The position numbers and the translations under genes were made by a program. The notes under the pieces were generated by a model. It saw only the letters and a program-made list of their open reading frames with translations, did not search any database and was not told the origin of the DNA. DNA of 38,649 nt from Gemmataceae bacterium (GTDB taxonomy: Bacteria > Planctomycetota > Planctomycetia > Gemmatales > Gemmataceae), in assembly GCA_028288765.1 (NCBI GenBank), contig JAQGHQ010000557.1:1-38649 (forward strand). The letters are read 5' to 3'. Positions 26,387 through 34,198 of this stretch are shown in pieces (position 1 is the first letter of the stretch; the number at the start of each line of letters is the position of its first letter).

Positions 26387-26433
26387 CCGAGGAGGGTTCC
26401 GGGTACGGTAACCCGTGGCCTTGCCCTCCTCGG
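26387..26433 (+). promoter_or_regulatory. Nested hairpin upstream of the CRTAC1 gene
   Basis: A perfect 10-bp stem CCGAGGAGGG (26387-26396) with CCCTCCTCGG (26424-26433), enclosing a smaller CGGGT/ACCCG stem. It lies 34 bases after the EF-hand gene stop and ends 11 bases before the next ATG. The left arm contains an AGGAGG ribosome-binding sequence and the right arm its complement, so it could be a terminator or could hide a ribosome-binding site. Confidence 0.5.
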
Positions 26434-26444
26434 AACCCGACAGC

Positions 26445-28274
26445 ATGGCACTACCGGCCCGATCGTTCCTCTTCGTCGGTCTCGTCCTCCTCGGAACCGC
26501 TGGTCTCGCCTTCGTCGCGTACCGATTTCTCTCTCCTGATCCCGGCGGCGGCCCGTCGGAGGATCCGCCCATCCTGTTCACCGACGTGACCGCTTCCGCC
26601 GGGATCACCTTCCGTCACGTCAACGGGGCGACCGGGAAGAAACTCCTGCCCGAAACGATGGGGGCCGGCGTCGCCGTTGTCGACTTCGACCGCGACGGTC
26701 GTCCCGACCTGTTTTTCGTCAACGGCCGGCAATGGCCCGGCTCTCCGGATTCTTCGGGGGGGCGGGCGGTCCAGTCCCTGTACCGGAATCGCGGCGACGG
26801 CACGTTCGAGGACGTCACCGCGGCCGTCGGGCTCGCCGTCGAGCTGTACGGGATGGGGGTGGCGGTCGGGGACTACGACAACGACGGCTGGCCGGACCTG
26901 TTCGTCACCGCGGTCGGCGGGAACCGACTGTTTCGGAACATCGGCGGGAAGCGGTTCGAGGACGTGACCGACGCGGCCGGACTCGGCGGGCAGGTGTCAT
27001 TGCCCGCGACCGGCTTCTTCAACCACCCGGCGCCGATCCCGTTCCCGGCATCGGCCACGTTCCTCGACTACGACGGCGACGGCCGGCTCGACCTGTTCGT
27101 GTGCAACTACCTCACCTGGTCGCCCGCCCTGGACCTCGGGGTGAAGGCGATCCTTCCCGGGGGAATGAGGGCATACGTCCCGCCGCAGCAGTTTTCCGGT
27201 GCCCATTGCGAGCTCTACCGAAACGTCGGCGGGAAGCGGTTCGAGGACGTGTCCGCGTCCGCCGGGGCCCGGATCACTGAGCCGGGCGGCCCGGACCGTC
27301 GGCCGTGGCCCGTAGGAAAATCGCTGGGAGTGGTGGTCTGCGACCCCGACCGGGATGGGTGGCCGGACCTGATCGTGGCCAACGACACGGTCCGTAATTT
27401 CTTCTTCCACAACGTCCCCGCTCCGGGCGGCGGGCGGCGGTTCGAGGAGGAGGGATTGTTCGCCGGGCTGGCGAACGCGGACATCCGGCCCCGCGGCGGG
27501 ATGGGGGTCGATGCCGGCGAGCTGACGCCGGACACGTTCGCGGTCGTCGTCGCCAATTTCACGAACGAGCCGAACTCGCTGTTCCGACGGGTCAGCACCA
27601 ACCCGGTCCGGTTCGTCGACGTCGCGACGGAGACCGGGCTGGCCGGGGCGAGCCGGTCGCCGATGAAGTTCGGGGCGTTGTTCTGCGACTTCGACCGCGA
27701 CGGCCGGCCCGACCTGTTCACCTGCAACGGGCACCTGGAACCCGACATCGCGACCGCCCAGCCCGGCCAGATCTACGCCCAGCTCCCCCAGCTGTTCTGG
27801 AACACCGGCGACGGGAAGCATCTGTTCGACCCAGTCCCCGGAAATGCATCGCAATTCCCGCCGATCGTCGGCCGCGGATGTGCCTACCTCGACTACGACG
27901 GCGACGGAGCTCCGGACCTGGTGGTCACCGAGAACAACGGCTCGGCCCGGCTATTCCGGAATGTCACACCGGCCCGCGCCGGGTGGGTCCGGCTCCACCT
28001 GACCGGGTCGGGCCCGACGAACCGGGACGCGATCGGAGCCGAGGTGACGGTCGAGACGGGTGGGGTGGCTCGGCGGTGGTACGTTTCCCCCACCCACGGC
28101 TACCTGAGCCAGAGCGAGTTGAGCGCAACGTTCGGCCTGGCCGGCGCGGAAATCGACCGCGTGACCGTCCGCTGGCCGTGCGGCGGGAAGACGCAGGAGT
28201 GGAAAGGGTTACGCGCGGGCGGAACGTATGACTTGATCGAAGGTGTGGCGGAACCGACCCACGCACCAAAGTGA
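26445..28274 (+). CDS. CRTAC1 family FG-GAP/VCBS repeat protein with ASPIC-UnbV end
   Basis: A 609-residue exported protein. A signal anchor (residues 7-26, LFVGLVLLGTAGLAFVAYRF) precedes a seven-bladed-propeller-type set of FG-GAP repeats with Ca-binding Asp-rich loops: DFDRDGRPDLFFVNG, DYDNDGWPDLFVTAVGG, DYDGDGRLDLFVCN, DPDRDGWPDLIVAN, DFDRDGRPDLFTCNG and DYDGDGAPDLVVTEN. The C-terminus has the ASPIC/UnbV signature (NRDAIGAEVTVETGG ... GYLSQSELSATFGLAGAE). ATG at 26445 chosen as giving a clean signal sequence; GTG at 26415 is possible. The family is very common in planctomycetes; a role in binding surface polymers or proteins is a guess. It may be co-transcribed with the EF-hand gene unless the intervening hairpin stops transcription. 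Confidence 0.9.
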   Translation: MALPARSFLFVGLVLLGTAGLAFVAYRFLSPDPGGGPSEDPPILFTDVTASAGITFRHVNGATGKKLLPETMGAGVAVVDFDRDGRPDLFFVNGRQWPGSPDSSGGRAVQSLYRNRGDGTFEDVTAAVGLAVELYGMGVAVGDYDNDGWPDLFVTAVGGNRLFRNIGGKRFEDVTDAAGLGGQVSLPATGFFNHPAPIPFPASATFLDYDGDGRLDLFVCNYLTWSPALDLGVKAILPGGMRAYVPPQQFSGAHCELYRNVGGKRFEDVSASAGARITEPGGPDRRPWPVGKSLGVVVCDPDRDGWPDLIVANDTVRNFFFHNVPAPGGGRRFEEEGLFAGLANADIRPRGGMGVDAGELTPDTFAVVVANFTNEPNSLFRRVSTNPVRFVDVATETGLAGASRSPMKFGALFCDFDRDGRPDLFTCNGHLEPDIATAQPGQIYAQLPQLFWNTGDGKHLFDPVPGNASQFPPIVGRGCAYLDYDGDGAPDLVVTENNGSARLFRNVTPARAGWVRLHLTGSGPTNRDAIGAEVTVETGGVARRWYVSPTHGYLSQSELSATFGLAGAEIDRVTVRWPCGGKTQEWKGLRAGGTYDLIEGVAEPTHAPK

Positions 28275-28341
28275 TTCGTCGATCGGGCGGGTCCTGGATG
28301 GGAGCCCGCCACGCAGGCCACCCGGGCGGCCGCGCAGCCAC

Positions 28342-28470
28342 CGCCCTGGGCTATGTTGTCCCACCCCCTTCGGCGTGAAGACCGCGGCCAACCGCCAATG
28401 CCCGGCGGATCTGGGATTTCAGCCTGAAAGGCTGGCACAGTATAGCCCCGGGCACCGCCCTGAGTTCCCT
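28342..28470. repeat. Dispersed intergenic repeat, copy B, with linked element
   Basis: The block at 28342-28363 is identical over 22 bases to 11367-11388 and the similarity continues (CCTTCGG, TGAAGAC) to about 28382. A second element with AGCCTGAAAGGCT and CCGGGCACCGCCCTGAG follows at 28421-28470; it resembles the first in its CCGCCCTG core. The gap 28275-28589 holds no gene besides this repeat and a 6-bp stem at about 28286-28310. Confidence 0.7.
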
Positions 28471-28589
28471 TCGCCGGTCCGGTGCGCGACGGGGTGAGCG
28501 GAACGCGAACCTCCCACCCGTGGGGCTCTCTTGGTAGGATAGACGCGAGTATGAGGCCGGGCCGGGTTCCCCGTCCCCGGCCGACGGTT

Positions 28590-28673
28590 GCGAGGGTGGC
28601 GGAATTGGCAGACGCAACAGACTTAGGATCTGTCGGGCGAAAGCCCGTGGGGGTTCAAGTCCCCCCCTTCGCA
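28590..28673 (+). tRNA. tRNA-Leu (anticodon UAG)
   Basis: An 84-base class II tRNA. Acceptor stem GCGAGGG pairs with CCTTCGC (one G-T). The D arm contains GGCGGAATTGGCAGACGC, the anticodon arm is ACAGA-CTTAGGA-TCTGT with anticodon TAG (reads CUA and related Leu codons), a variable arm CGGGCGAAAGCCCG forms a clear stem, and the T arm is GGGGGTTCAAGTCCCCC. Discriminator A at 28673. CCA is not encoded (next bases CTC), so it must be added enzymatically. Confidence 0.97.
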
Positions 28674-28689
28674 CTCCCAGGGCCGCGAT

Positions 28690-29526
28690 TCAATCCGCGG
28701 CCCGTGTCGTTCCCTTCTCCGACCACACCGGCTCGGCAAGTAGTTCACCGCGCGACACCATCACCGCCCGGCCGGCGAGCCCGACCCGGGCTCCGCGGCG
28801 GGTGACTCGAACTGTGCCGCCCCGGGCCGACGCCTGATACCCCATCAGTTCCAGCTTCCCGAGTTTCCCGCCCCAGTGCTCCGCGAGGCAACAGTGCGCC
28901 GACCCGGTCACCGGGTCTTCATCGATCCCCGAGGCCGGGGCGAAGAACCGGGAGACGAAGTGGTGGCGGCCGTCGTCCGCCGGGGCCGTGACGATCACCC
29001 CGCGGCACTCGACTGCGGCCAGCTTCCGGAAGTCGGGCGCCAGCGCCCTCACCTCCCGGTCGGACCCCAGTTCCACAAGGTAATCGAAGCTATTCCGCCC
29101 GACCCAAACTGCCCGGGCTCCGAGCGCGTCGATCAGTCCCGCGGGCGGGGCGCAGGCGGTCGCCGGTTTCGCCGGGAAGTCGAGCTCGATCTCCCCGGCG
29201 GGCAAGGGGGTTGCCGTCAACGCGCCGCTCCTCATGTGGAACGTGATGACCGTCCACGGGGCGTGGCCGTTTTCCCAGAGGGCGTGTGCCGATGCGAGGG
29301 TGGCATGGCCGCACAGGTCGACCTCGACCGCGGGGGTGAACCACCGCAGCCCGAACTCGGCTTCGGCGCGCCGTATCAGGACCGCCGTCTCGGACAGGTT
29401 CATCTCGCGGCCGAGGAGGTGTAGCCACTCGTCCGACGGCCAGTGGTCGAAGAGGCACACCGCCGCCGGGTTGCCCCCGAACAGCTGGTCGGTGAACGCG
29501 TCCACCACGTAGAGCGGGGCCGGCAC
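28690..29526 (-). CDS. PhzF family epimerase/isomerase
   Basis: A 278-residue protein, usual length for the family. The start is set at the GTG at 29526 because GGAGAAG lies about 8 bases upstream and the protein then begins PAPLYVVDAFTDQLFGGNPA, the classical PhzF N-terminus; an ATG at 29637 would add 37 residues without similarity. Seen: MNLSETAVL with the conserved Glu, LRWFTPAVEVDLCGHATLAS (substrate loop), and the C-terminal ASGIDEDPVTGSAHCCLA block. PhzF relatives are diaminopimelate-epimerase-fold isomerases; the substrate is unknown since no phenazine genes are here. It converges on tRNA-Leu, 17 bases away. Confidence 0.92.
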   Translation of the reverse strand: MPAPLYVVDAFTDQLFGGNPAAVCLFDHWPSDEWLHLLGREMNLSETAVLIRRAEAEFGLRWFTPAVEVDLCGHATLASAHALWENGHAPWTVITFHMRSGALTATPLPAGEIELDFPAKPATACAPPAGLIDALGARAVWVGRNSFDYLVELGSDREVRALAPDFRKLAAVECRGVIVTAPADDGRHHFVSRFFAPASGIDEDPVTGSAHCCLAEHWGGKLGKLELMGYQASARGGTVRVTRRGARVGLAGRAVMVSRGELLAEPVWSEKGTTRAAD

Positions 29527-29635
29527 GGGTCTTCTCCGCGGGTTGAATGTGGACCACGGAGCATCGAGTAGACTAAACTCACCGTCCAGGGTCAACGTCC
29601 GATCTCGACGACACTCGCGTTGTGGAACGGAACTC

Positions 29636-32600
29636 ATGTCAGTCTTGCGATTCTCCCCGGCCCGTCATTCCCGTTTCCTCGGTCTCGGTCTGATGGGGGC
29701 CGTGACGGTCGCCTCGGTCTGGCCCGGGTCGCGTGCCGGCGAACCGGGGCGGGCGACCCCCGAAGCCCCGCCCGCGCGCAAGCCGTGGACCACGTCGAAG
29801 GTCGTCGGCTCGCCCGACCCGCCCCCGGCGTTCAAGTCGGTCCGGGTGTTCCCGAACGTGAAGTTCCACCACCCGCTGCTGATCGCCCGCTGCCCCGGGA
29901 CCGATCGGCTCTTCGTGGGCGAGCAGGAAGGTGTGCTGTACTCGATCGCCAACCGTCCGGATGCCAGGGCGGACGTGTTCTTCGACCTGCGGAAGGAACT
30001 CAAGGCCATCGACAAAACTCCGGGGGCAAAAGACGTCGAGGCGGTGTACGGCCTCGTCTTCCACCCGAAGTTCGAGCAGAACCGGTTCTGCTACGTCTGC
30101 TACACGTTGCGGGCAAAAGACGGGAGTGTGAGCAACCTGCCGGACGGCTCCCGGGTGTCGCGGTTCACCGTGACGAACACCGACCCGCCGCGGATCGACC
30201 CGGCGAGTGAAGAGATCGTCATCGCGTTCCTGCAAGGCGGGCACAACGGGGGCGACATCCACTTCGGCCCGGACGGGATGCTCTACATCAGTACCGGCGA
30301 CGCCGCGAACCCGAACCCGCCCGACCGGCTCAACACCGGTCAGGACTGCTCCGACCTGCTCTCATCAGTGCTGCGGATCGACGTGGACCGGAAAGACCCG
30401 GGGAAGAACTACGCCGTCCCGAAGGACAACCCGTTCGTGACCCTGCCGGGCGTGAAGCCCGAGATCTGGGCGTACGGGTTCCGCAACCCGTGGCGGATGA
30501 GCTTCGACCGGAAAACCGGTGACCTGTGGCTGGGCGACGTGGGCTGGGAGCTGTGGGAGATGGTCCACCGGATCGAGAAGGGCGGGAACTACGGGTGGAG
30601 CATCGTCGAGGGCCGGCAACCCATCAAGCCGACCCAGAAGCCCGGCCCGACCCCGATCCGCCCGCCGACGATCGATCTGCCGCACACCATCGCGGCGAGC
30701 GTGACCGGGGGGTACGTGTACCGCGGCAAGAAGTTCCCGGAACTGGTCGGGGCTTACGTGTTCGGGGACTGGGAGACCCGCCGGATCTGGGCGGCCCGCT
30801 TCGACGGCGACCGGGTGAAGGAGATGCCCGAGCTCGTGAAGCCGACGGCCCGGGTGGTGGCGTTTGGGGAAGACCACGCGGGTGAGCTCTACTTCCTCGA
30901 CTACGACACCGGACTCATGTACACGCTTGAGCGGAACGCCTCCGCCGGCAAGAACGCGGACTTCCCGACGAAGCTGAGCGAGACCGGGCTGTTTTCGTCG
31001 GTCGGGGATCACAAGCTGGCGGAGGGCGTGATACCGTTCCGGCCGAACGTCGAACAGTGGCAAGATACGGCGGCCGCGGAGTGGTGGATCGCCCTCCCGG
31101 GGCTGTCGAGCGTGAAGTTGTTCGAGAAGCCGAGACCGCTCCCGGGCTTTGTCGACTGGCACGCCTTCCGGATGCAGTTCCCGAAAGATGCGGTCCTCGT
31201 CAAGACCTTGTCCCTCGCGGTCGCCGGGCGGAAGGAGAGAACGCGGGTGGAGACCCAACTGCTCCACTTCGACGGCGACGACTGGCGCGGGTACAGCTAC
31301 GCCTGGCGGGACGACCAGGCCGATGCCGATCTCGTTCCGGCCGAAGGGACGGAGAAACTGTTCCCCGTGCTCACGGCTGCCGCCCCGGATGCGGGGCGGG
31401 AACAGGTCTGGACCTTCCACAGTCGAACGCAGTGCATGTCCTGCCACAATGCGTGGGCCGAGTTCACACTGGCGTTCAGCCCCGCACAATTGAACCGCCC
31501 CGACGAGGGCGGTCACTCGCTGGCGGCGTTCACACAGCGAGGCATCGTCCGCCGCATGGGCGAGAAGGACAACATCCTGGCCCCGTTCGACGAGGCATCG
31601 GCGGCGAAGGAGCTGAAGCTGGTTCCCCCGTTCGTCACTTCCGCCGGGAATCTGGACCAACGTGCCCGAAGTTATCTCCACGTGAACTGTTCCCACTGCC
31701 ACCGGTTCGGGGGCGGCGGCGGGGCGGTCGTGCTGGAACTGGACGCCTTCAAGTCGTTGAAGGAGACCGGGGCGCTCGATACCCGCCCGAAACAGGGTGA
31801 TTTCAGCCTCGCGGACCCCAAGCTCATCGCCCCCGGGGCCCCGGCCCGGAGCGTTCTGTACTACCGGATGGCGAAGTTCGGTCGCGGGCGGATGCCCCAT
31901 CTCGGCTCGGAATGGCCGCACCCCGACGCCGTGGACCTGATCGGGGAGTGGATCGGTTCGCTCGGCGGAAAGGAGTACCCGCCCCGGGCAGCTGATGCGA
32001 CCGGGGCCGAAACCCGGCTCGCGGCCGTGGACACCGCCTTGCCCCTCGCCCGGGCACTCGGCGGCGGACGGCTCGACCGACCCGAACGGGTCAAGGTGGT
32101 GGGCGCCGCCGGCAAACTCTCGGCCGGGCCCGTCCGAGACCTGTTCGAGGGGTATCTTCCGCCCGACCCGAAGGGCCGCAAGCTCGGGTCGAACCCGCGG
32201 CCGGCAACGGTCCTCGGGCTGAAAGGCGACGCGAAGCGGGGGGAGGGCGTATTCTTTACCGAGTCGGTGCAATGCGCGAAGTGCCACAAGGTTGGTGACA
32301 GGGGGGTGGCACTCGGGCCGGACCTTTCGGCCGTCGGCAAGACCCGGACGAGGGCCGAGCTGTTGGAAAGCGTTCTGGAACCCTCCCGCCGGGTCGAGCC
32401 GCAGTACGCCGCGTACCTCGTGAGGACCGCCGACGGCCAGAGCCTCACGGGCCTCCTCGTGAAGCGGGACGAGAAACAGGTGGTCCTCCGCGATGCCGAG
32501 AACAAGGAGATTACCCTCGCCGCCGGGGACGTGGAGACCGTCCAGCCGTCGCGCCTGTCGTTGATGCCGGACGGCCTCGCGGCCGGGCTAACCCCGCAGG

Positions 32601-32641
32601 AGGCCGCGGACCTGCTGGAGTTTCTGGCCACGAGGAAGTGA
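29636..32641 (+). CDS. Sugar dehydrogenase-like propeller fused to cytochrome c domains
   Basis: A 1001-residue exported protein. Start ATG 29636; signal peptide about 1-31 (LGLGLMGAVTVASVWPGSRA). Residues about 55-450 form a PQQ-type glucose/sorbosone dehydrogenase propeller (GEQEGVLYSI, YGLVFHPKFEQNRFCYVCY, GHNGGDIHFGPDGMLYISTG, WAYGFRNPWRMSFD, GGNYGWSIVEG). A middle region (about 460-800) carries two haem-binding motifs, CMSCH (600-604) and CSHCH (685-689). The C-terminus is a TIGR02603-type haem domain with CAKCH (880-884), then LGPDLSAVGKTRTRAELLES and EPSRRVEPQYAAYLV. It probably oxidises a sugar or alcohol outside the cytoplasm and passes electrons along its own haems; the substrate is not shown. 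It overlaps the acetyltransferase gene by one base. Confidence 0.92.
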   Translation: MSVLRFSPARHSRFLGLGLMGAVTVASVWPGSRAGEPGRATPEAPPARKPWTTSKVVGSPDPPPAFKSVRVFPNVKFHHPLLIARCPGTDRLFVGEQEGVLYSIANRPDARADVFFDLRKELKAIDKTPGAKDVEAVYGLVFHPKFEQNRFCYVCYTLRAKDGSVSNLPDGSRVSRFTVTNTDPPRIDPASEEIVIAFLQGGHNGGDIHFGPDGMLYISTGDAANPNPPDRLNTGQDCSDLLSSVLRIDVDRKDPGKNYAVPKDNPFVTLPGVKPEIWAYGFRNPWRMSFDRKTGDLWLGDVGWELWEMVHRIEKGGNYGWSIVEGRQPIKPTQKPGPTPIRPPTIDLPHTIAASVTGGYVYRGKKFPELVGAYVFGDWETRRIWAARFDGDRVKEMPELVKPTARVVAFGEDHAGELYFLDYDTGLMYTLERNASAGKNADFPTKLSETGLFSSVGDHKLAEGVIPFRPNVEQWQDTAAAEWWIALPGLSSVKLFEKPRPLPGFVDWHAFRMQFPKDAVLVKTLSLAVAGRKERTRVETQLLHFDGDDWRGYSYAWRDDQADADLVPAEGTEKLFPVLTAAAPDAGREQVWTFHSRTQCMSCHNAWAEFTLAFSPAQLNRPDEGGHSLAAFTQRGIVRRMGEKDNILAPFDEASAAKELKLVPPFVTSAGNLDQRARSYLHVNCSHCHRFGGGGGAVVLELDAFKSLKETGALDTRPKQGDFSLADPKLIAPGAPARSVLYYRMAKFGRGRMPHLGSEWPHPDAVDLIGEWIGSLGGKEYPPRAADATGAETRLAAVDTALPLARALGGGRLDRPERVKVVGAAGKLSAGPVRDLFEGYLPPDPKGRKLGSNPRPATVLGLKGDAKRGEGVFFTESVQCAKCHKVGDRGVALGPDLSAVGKTRTRAELLESVLEPSRRVEPQYAAYLVRTADGQSLTGLLVKRDEKQVVLRDAENKEITLAAGDVETVQPSRLSLMPDGLAAGLTPQEAADLLEFLATRK

Positions 32642-33114
32642 TGATGATTCGCTCTGCCACCCCGACCGACGTCCCGACCATCGCCGGGCTCATCCGCGGT
32701 CTGGCGGAGTACGAACGGCTCACGCACGTGGTCGCACTGGACGAAGCCCGGCTCCGCGACCACCTGTTCGGGCCGCGCCCCTACGCCGAAGTGTTGCTCG
32801 CGGAAAAGGCCGGGGCGGTGATCGGGTTCGCGCTCTTCTTCCACAACTACTCGACGTTCCTCGGGCAGCCGGGCATCTACCTCGAAGACCTGTTCGTCGA
32901 GCCCGCGGAGCGGGGGAGGGGGCACGGCAAAGCGCTGTTACGGGCGCTCGCGGAGCTGGCGGTCGATCGGGGGTGCGGCCGGCTGGAGTGGGCGGTGCTG
33001 GACTGGAACGAACCGTCGATCCGGTTCTACCAGTCGATCGGGGCAAAGCCGCTGGACGAGTGGACGGGCTACCGCCTGACGGGCGACGCCCTGCGGGGTC
33101 TGGCCTCTTCGTAG
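32641..33114 (+). CDS. GNAT acetyltransferase, SSAT (diamine acetyltransferase)-like
   Basis: A 157-residue GNAT enzyme. ATG at 32641 overlaps the upstream stop codon (TGATG), with GAGGAAG just before; ATG at 32644 is equally possible. The sequence follows spermidine/spermine acetyltransferases: IRGLAEYERL near the start, FALFFHNYSTFLGQPGIYLE, the acetyl-CoA loop VEPAERGRGHGKALL (Q/RxxGxG/A type), and AVLDWNEPSIRFYQSIGAKPLDEW. It transfers acetyl from acetyl-CoA to an amine; polyamines or thialysine are likely by similarity. Coupled translation with the dehydrogenase suggests one operon, though no functional link is evident. Its TAG stop lies in a palindrome. Confidence 0.88.
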   Translation: MMIRSATPTDVPTIAGLIRGLAEYERLTHVVALDEARLRDHLFGPRPYAEVLLAEKAGAVIGFALFFHNYSTFLGQPGIYLEDLFVEPAERGRGHGKALLRALAELAVDRGCGRLEWAVLDWNEPSIRFYQSIGAKPLDEWTGYRLTGDALRGLASS

Positions 33115-33162
33115 GGCCGGCTGTGCCGGCCACGGCAACACGGCCGGCACAGCCGGCCCTAC
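33111..33162. terminator. 21-bp inverted repeat shared by two convergent stop codons
   Basis: A perfect 21-base inverted repeat (33111-33131 with 33142-33162) and a 10-base loop. The left arm contains the TAG stop of the acetyltransferase (33112-33114), the right arm contains the TAG stop of the HisA-like gene on the other strand (33159-33161). It is best read as a bidirectional terminator or an inserted palindrome; arms are GC-rich with the core GGCCGGCTGTGCCGGCC. Confidence 0.8.
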
Positions 33163-33914
33163 GTTGGTCGCGGCCCTTTCATCGTCCCGTCGTGCAGTGC
33201 GGAGGCGACGAGTACCCCGTCGACCCCGACCGCGGCGAGCTGATCGACGTCGTCCCAGTTCCGGACCCCGCCGCCGGCGAGTAGCTCGATCGCCGGGAAT
33301 CGCTGCCGGAGTCGGCCGCACAGGTCGGTCGTTCCCGGCCCGATTTCGGTCCCGATCCGGGCCAGTTCCAGTACCAACACCCGGTTCACGCCGGCTCCGA
33401 CCGCGACTTCGATGACCGAGACCGGGTCCGGGTCTGGTCCCCACACGGACTCGTTGCCCATCACCCGTTCGTTCCGCAAGTCGAGCGACAGGACGACCCG
33501 TTCCGGACCGCCCGCCCCGACCAGATCCTTCAGCACGTCAACCCCCGCGACCGTCTCGGTCGCGACCACGACGGCGGCCCCGGTGTCGAGGGATGTCTTC
33601 GCGTCGGCGGCCGTCCGGACCCCCACGTCGACCATCACCCGGCATCCGCGGTCTATCAAATCCCGTACCCAGCCAGGCCGCGGGCGGTGACCCTGGAGGG
33701 CGTCGATGTCCGCGGCGTAGATCTCGTTGACCCCGGCCGCGGCGAGGAGGACTTCCGCCACGCGCAGCGGTTCCGTGGAATCCGTCAGCTTGCTTCGGCC
33801 CGGCGCGTACATCTCCCGCCGACCGCCGACCGCCCGGACGACCTGCCCGCCCATCACGTCTAGGACCGGGATGATTCTCGCCGTCCGGGGGTGGGACCGC
33901 TGGTCCGGAGTCAT
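33159..33914 (-). CDS. HisA/HisF-related TIM-barrel protein
   Basis: A 251-residue (beta/alpha)8 protein of the HisA/HisF group. Seen: IIPVLDVMGGQVVRAVGG (14-31) with the Asp of strand 1, VNEIYAADIDALQG, RVMVDVGVRTAADAKT, VVLSLDLRNERV with the second Asp, and ELLAGGGVRNWDDVDQLAAV with the phosphate-binding GGG. True HisA converts ProFAR to PRFAR in histidine synthesis, but the substrate loops differ and no his genes are near. The text resembles the HisA-related proteins known from methanogens and C1-metabolising bacteria, some of which are planctomycetes; that assignment is tentative. Its start faces the rpsB promoter, so it is divergent from the ribosomal operon. Confidence 0.8.
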   Translation of the reverse strand: MTPDQRSHPRTARIIPVLDVMGGQVVRAVGGRREMYAPGRSKLTDSTEPLRVAEVLLAAAGVNEIYAADIDALQGHRPRPGWVRDLIDRGCRVMVDVGVRTAADAKTSLDTGAAVVVATETVAGVDVLKDLVGAGGPERVVLSLDLRNERVMGNESVWGPDPDPVSVIEVAVGAGVNRVLVLELARIGTEIGPGTTDLCGRLRQRFPAIELLAGGGVRNWDDVDQLAAVGVDGVLVASALHDGTMKGPRPT

Positions 33915-33938
33915 GGGAGTAGAAACCCGCGGAGTGGA

Positions 33939-33967
33939 TTGGACGTTTCGATGACGAGGGTTATATT
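33939..33967 (+). promoter_or_regulatory. Candidate promoter of the rpsB-tsf-rpsT operon
   Basis: TTGGAC (33939-33944), spacer of exactly 17 bases, TATATT (33962-33967, five of six consensus bases). The transcript would start near 33974. No better promoter is visible before the rpsB start. Confidence 0.55.
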
Positions 33968-33973
33968 ACTAGC

Positions 33974-34198
33974 TTCCGGGTCTTCCACGACCCGGGGACC
34001 CTGGCCGACCGGAAAAGACGCCCGCTTCCCGCCCAAGTTGCCGCGTCGAAGGTTGCCAAGACCCGCAGCGGTGGAACCCGGTGTTCGCAACTTTCCGCCC
34101 CAGAAACCGTGTTGGGGGCGTTCCCTGGTCGTTCGGAGGATGTGCCTCGTCATGCCAAAACCGTGCGTGATCGTAGCCGAGTCCTCGAAGGAGGCGTT
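33974..34198 (+). promoter_or_regulatory. Long rpsB leader
   Basis: About 225 untranslated bases between the predicted transcription start and the rpsB GTG. A hairpin (CCGGGTC 33976-33982 with GACCCGG 33989-33995, loop of 6) lies at the very 5' end. The leader ends with AAGGAGG just before the start codon. In other bacteria S2 represses its own operon through the rpsB leader; whether this one does so is inference. Confidence 0.5.

Noticed and set aside
28482..28805. A 107-residue open frame across tRNA-Leu
   Set aside because: It runs through a complete tRNA gene and has no ribosome-binding site; the N-terminal part comes from the dispersed repeat region.
30365..32287. A 640-residue open frame on the minus strand
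   Set aside because: Opposite the sugar dehydrogenase/cytochrome gene, whose CxxCH and propeller motifs fix the coding strand.
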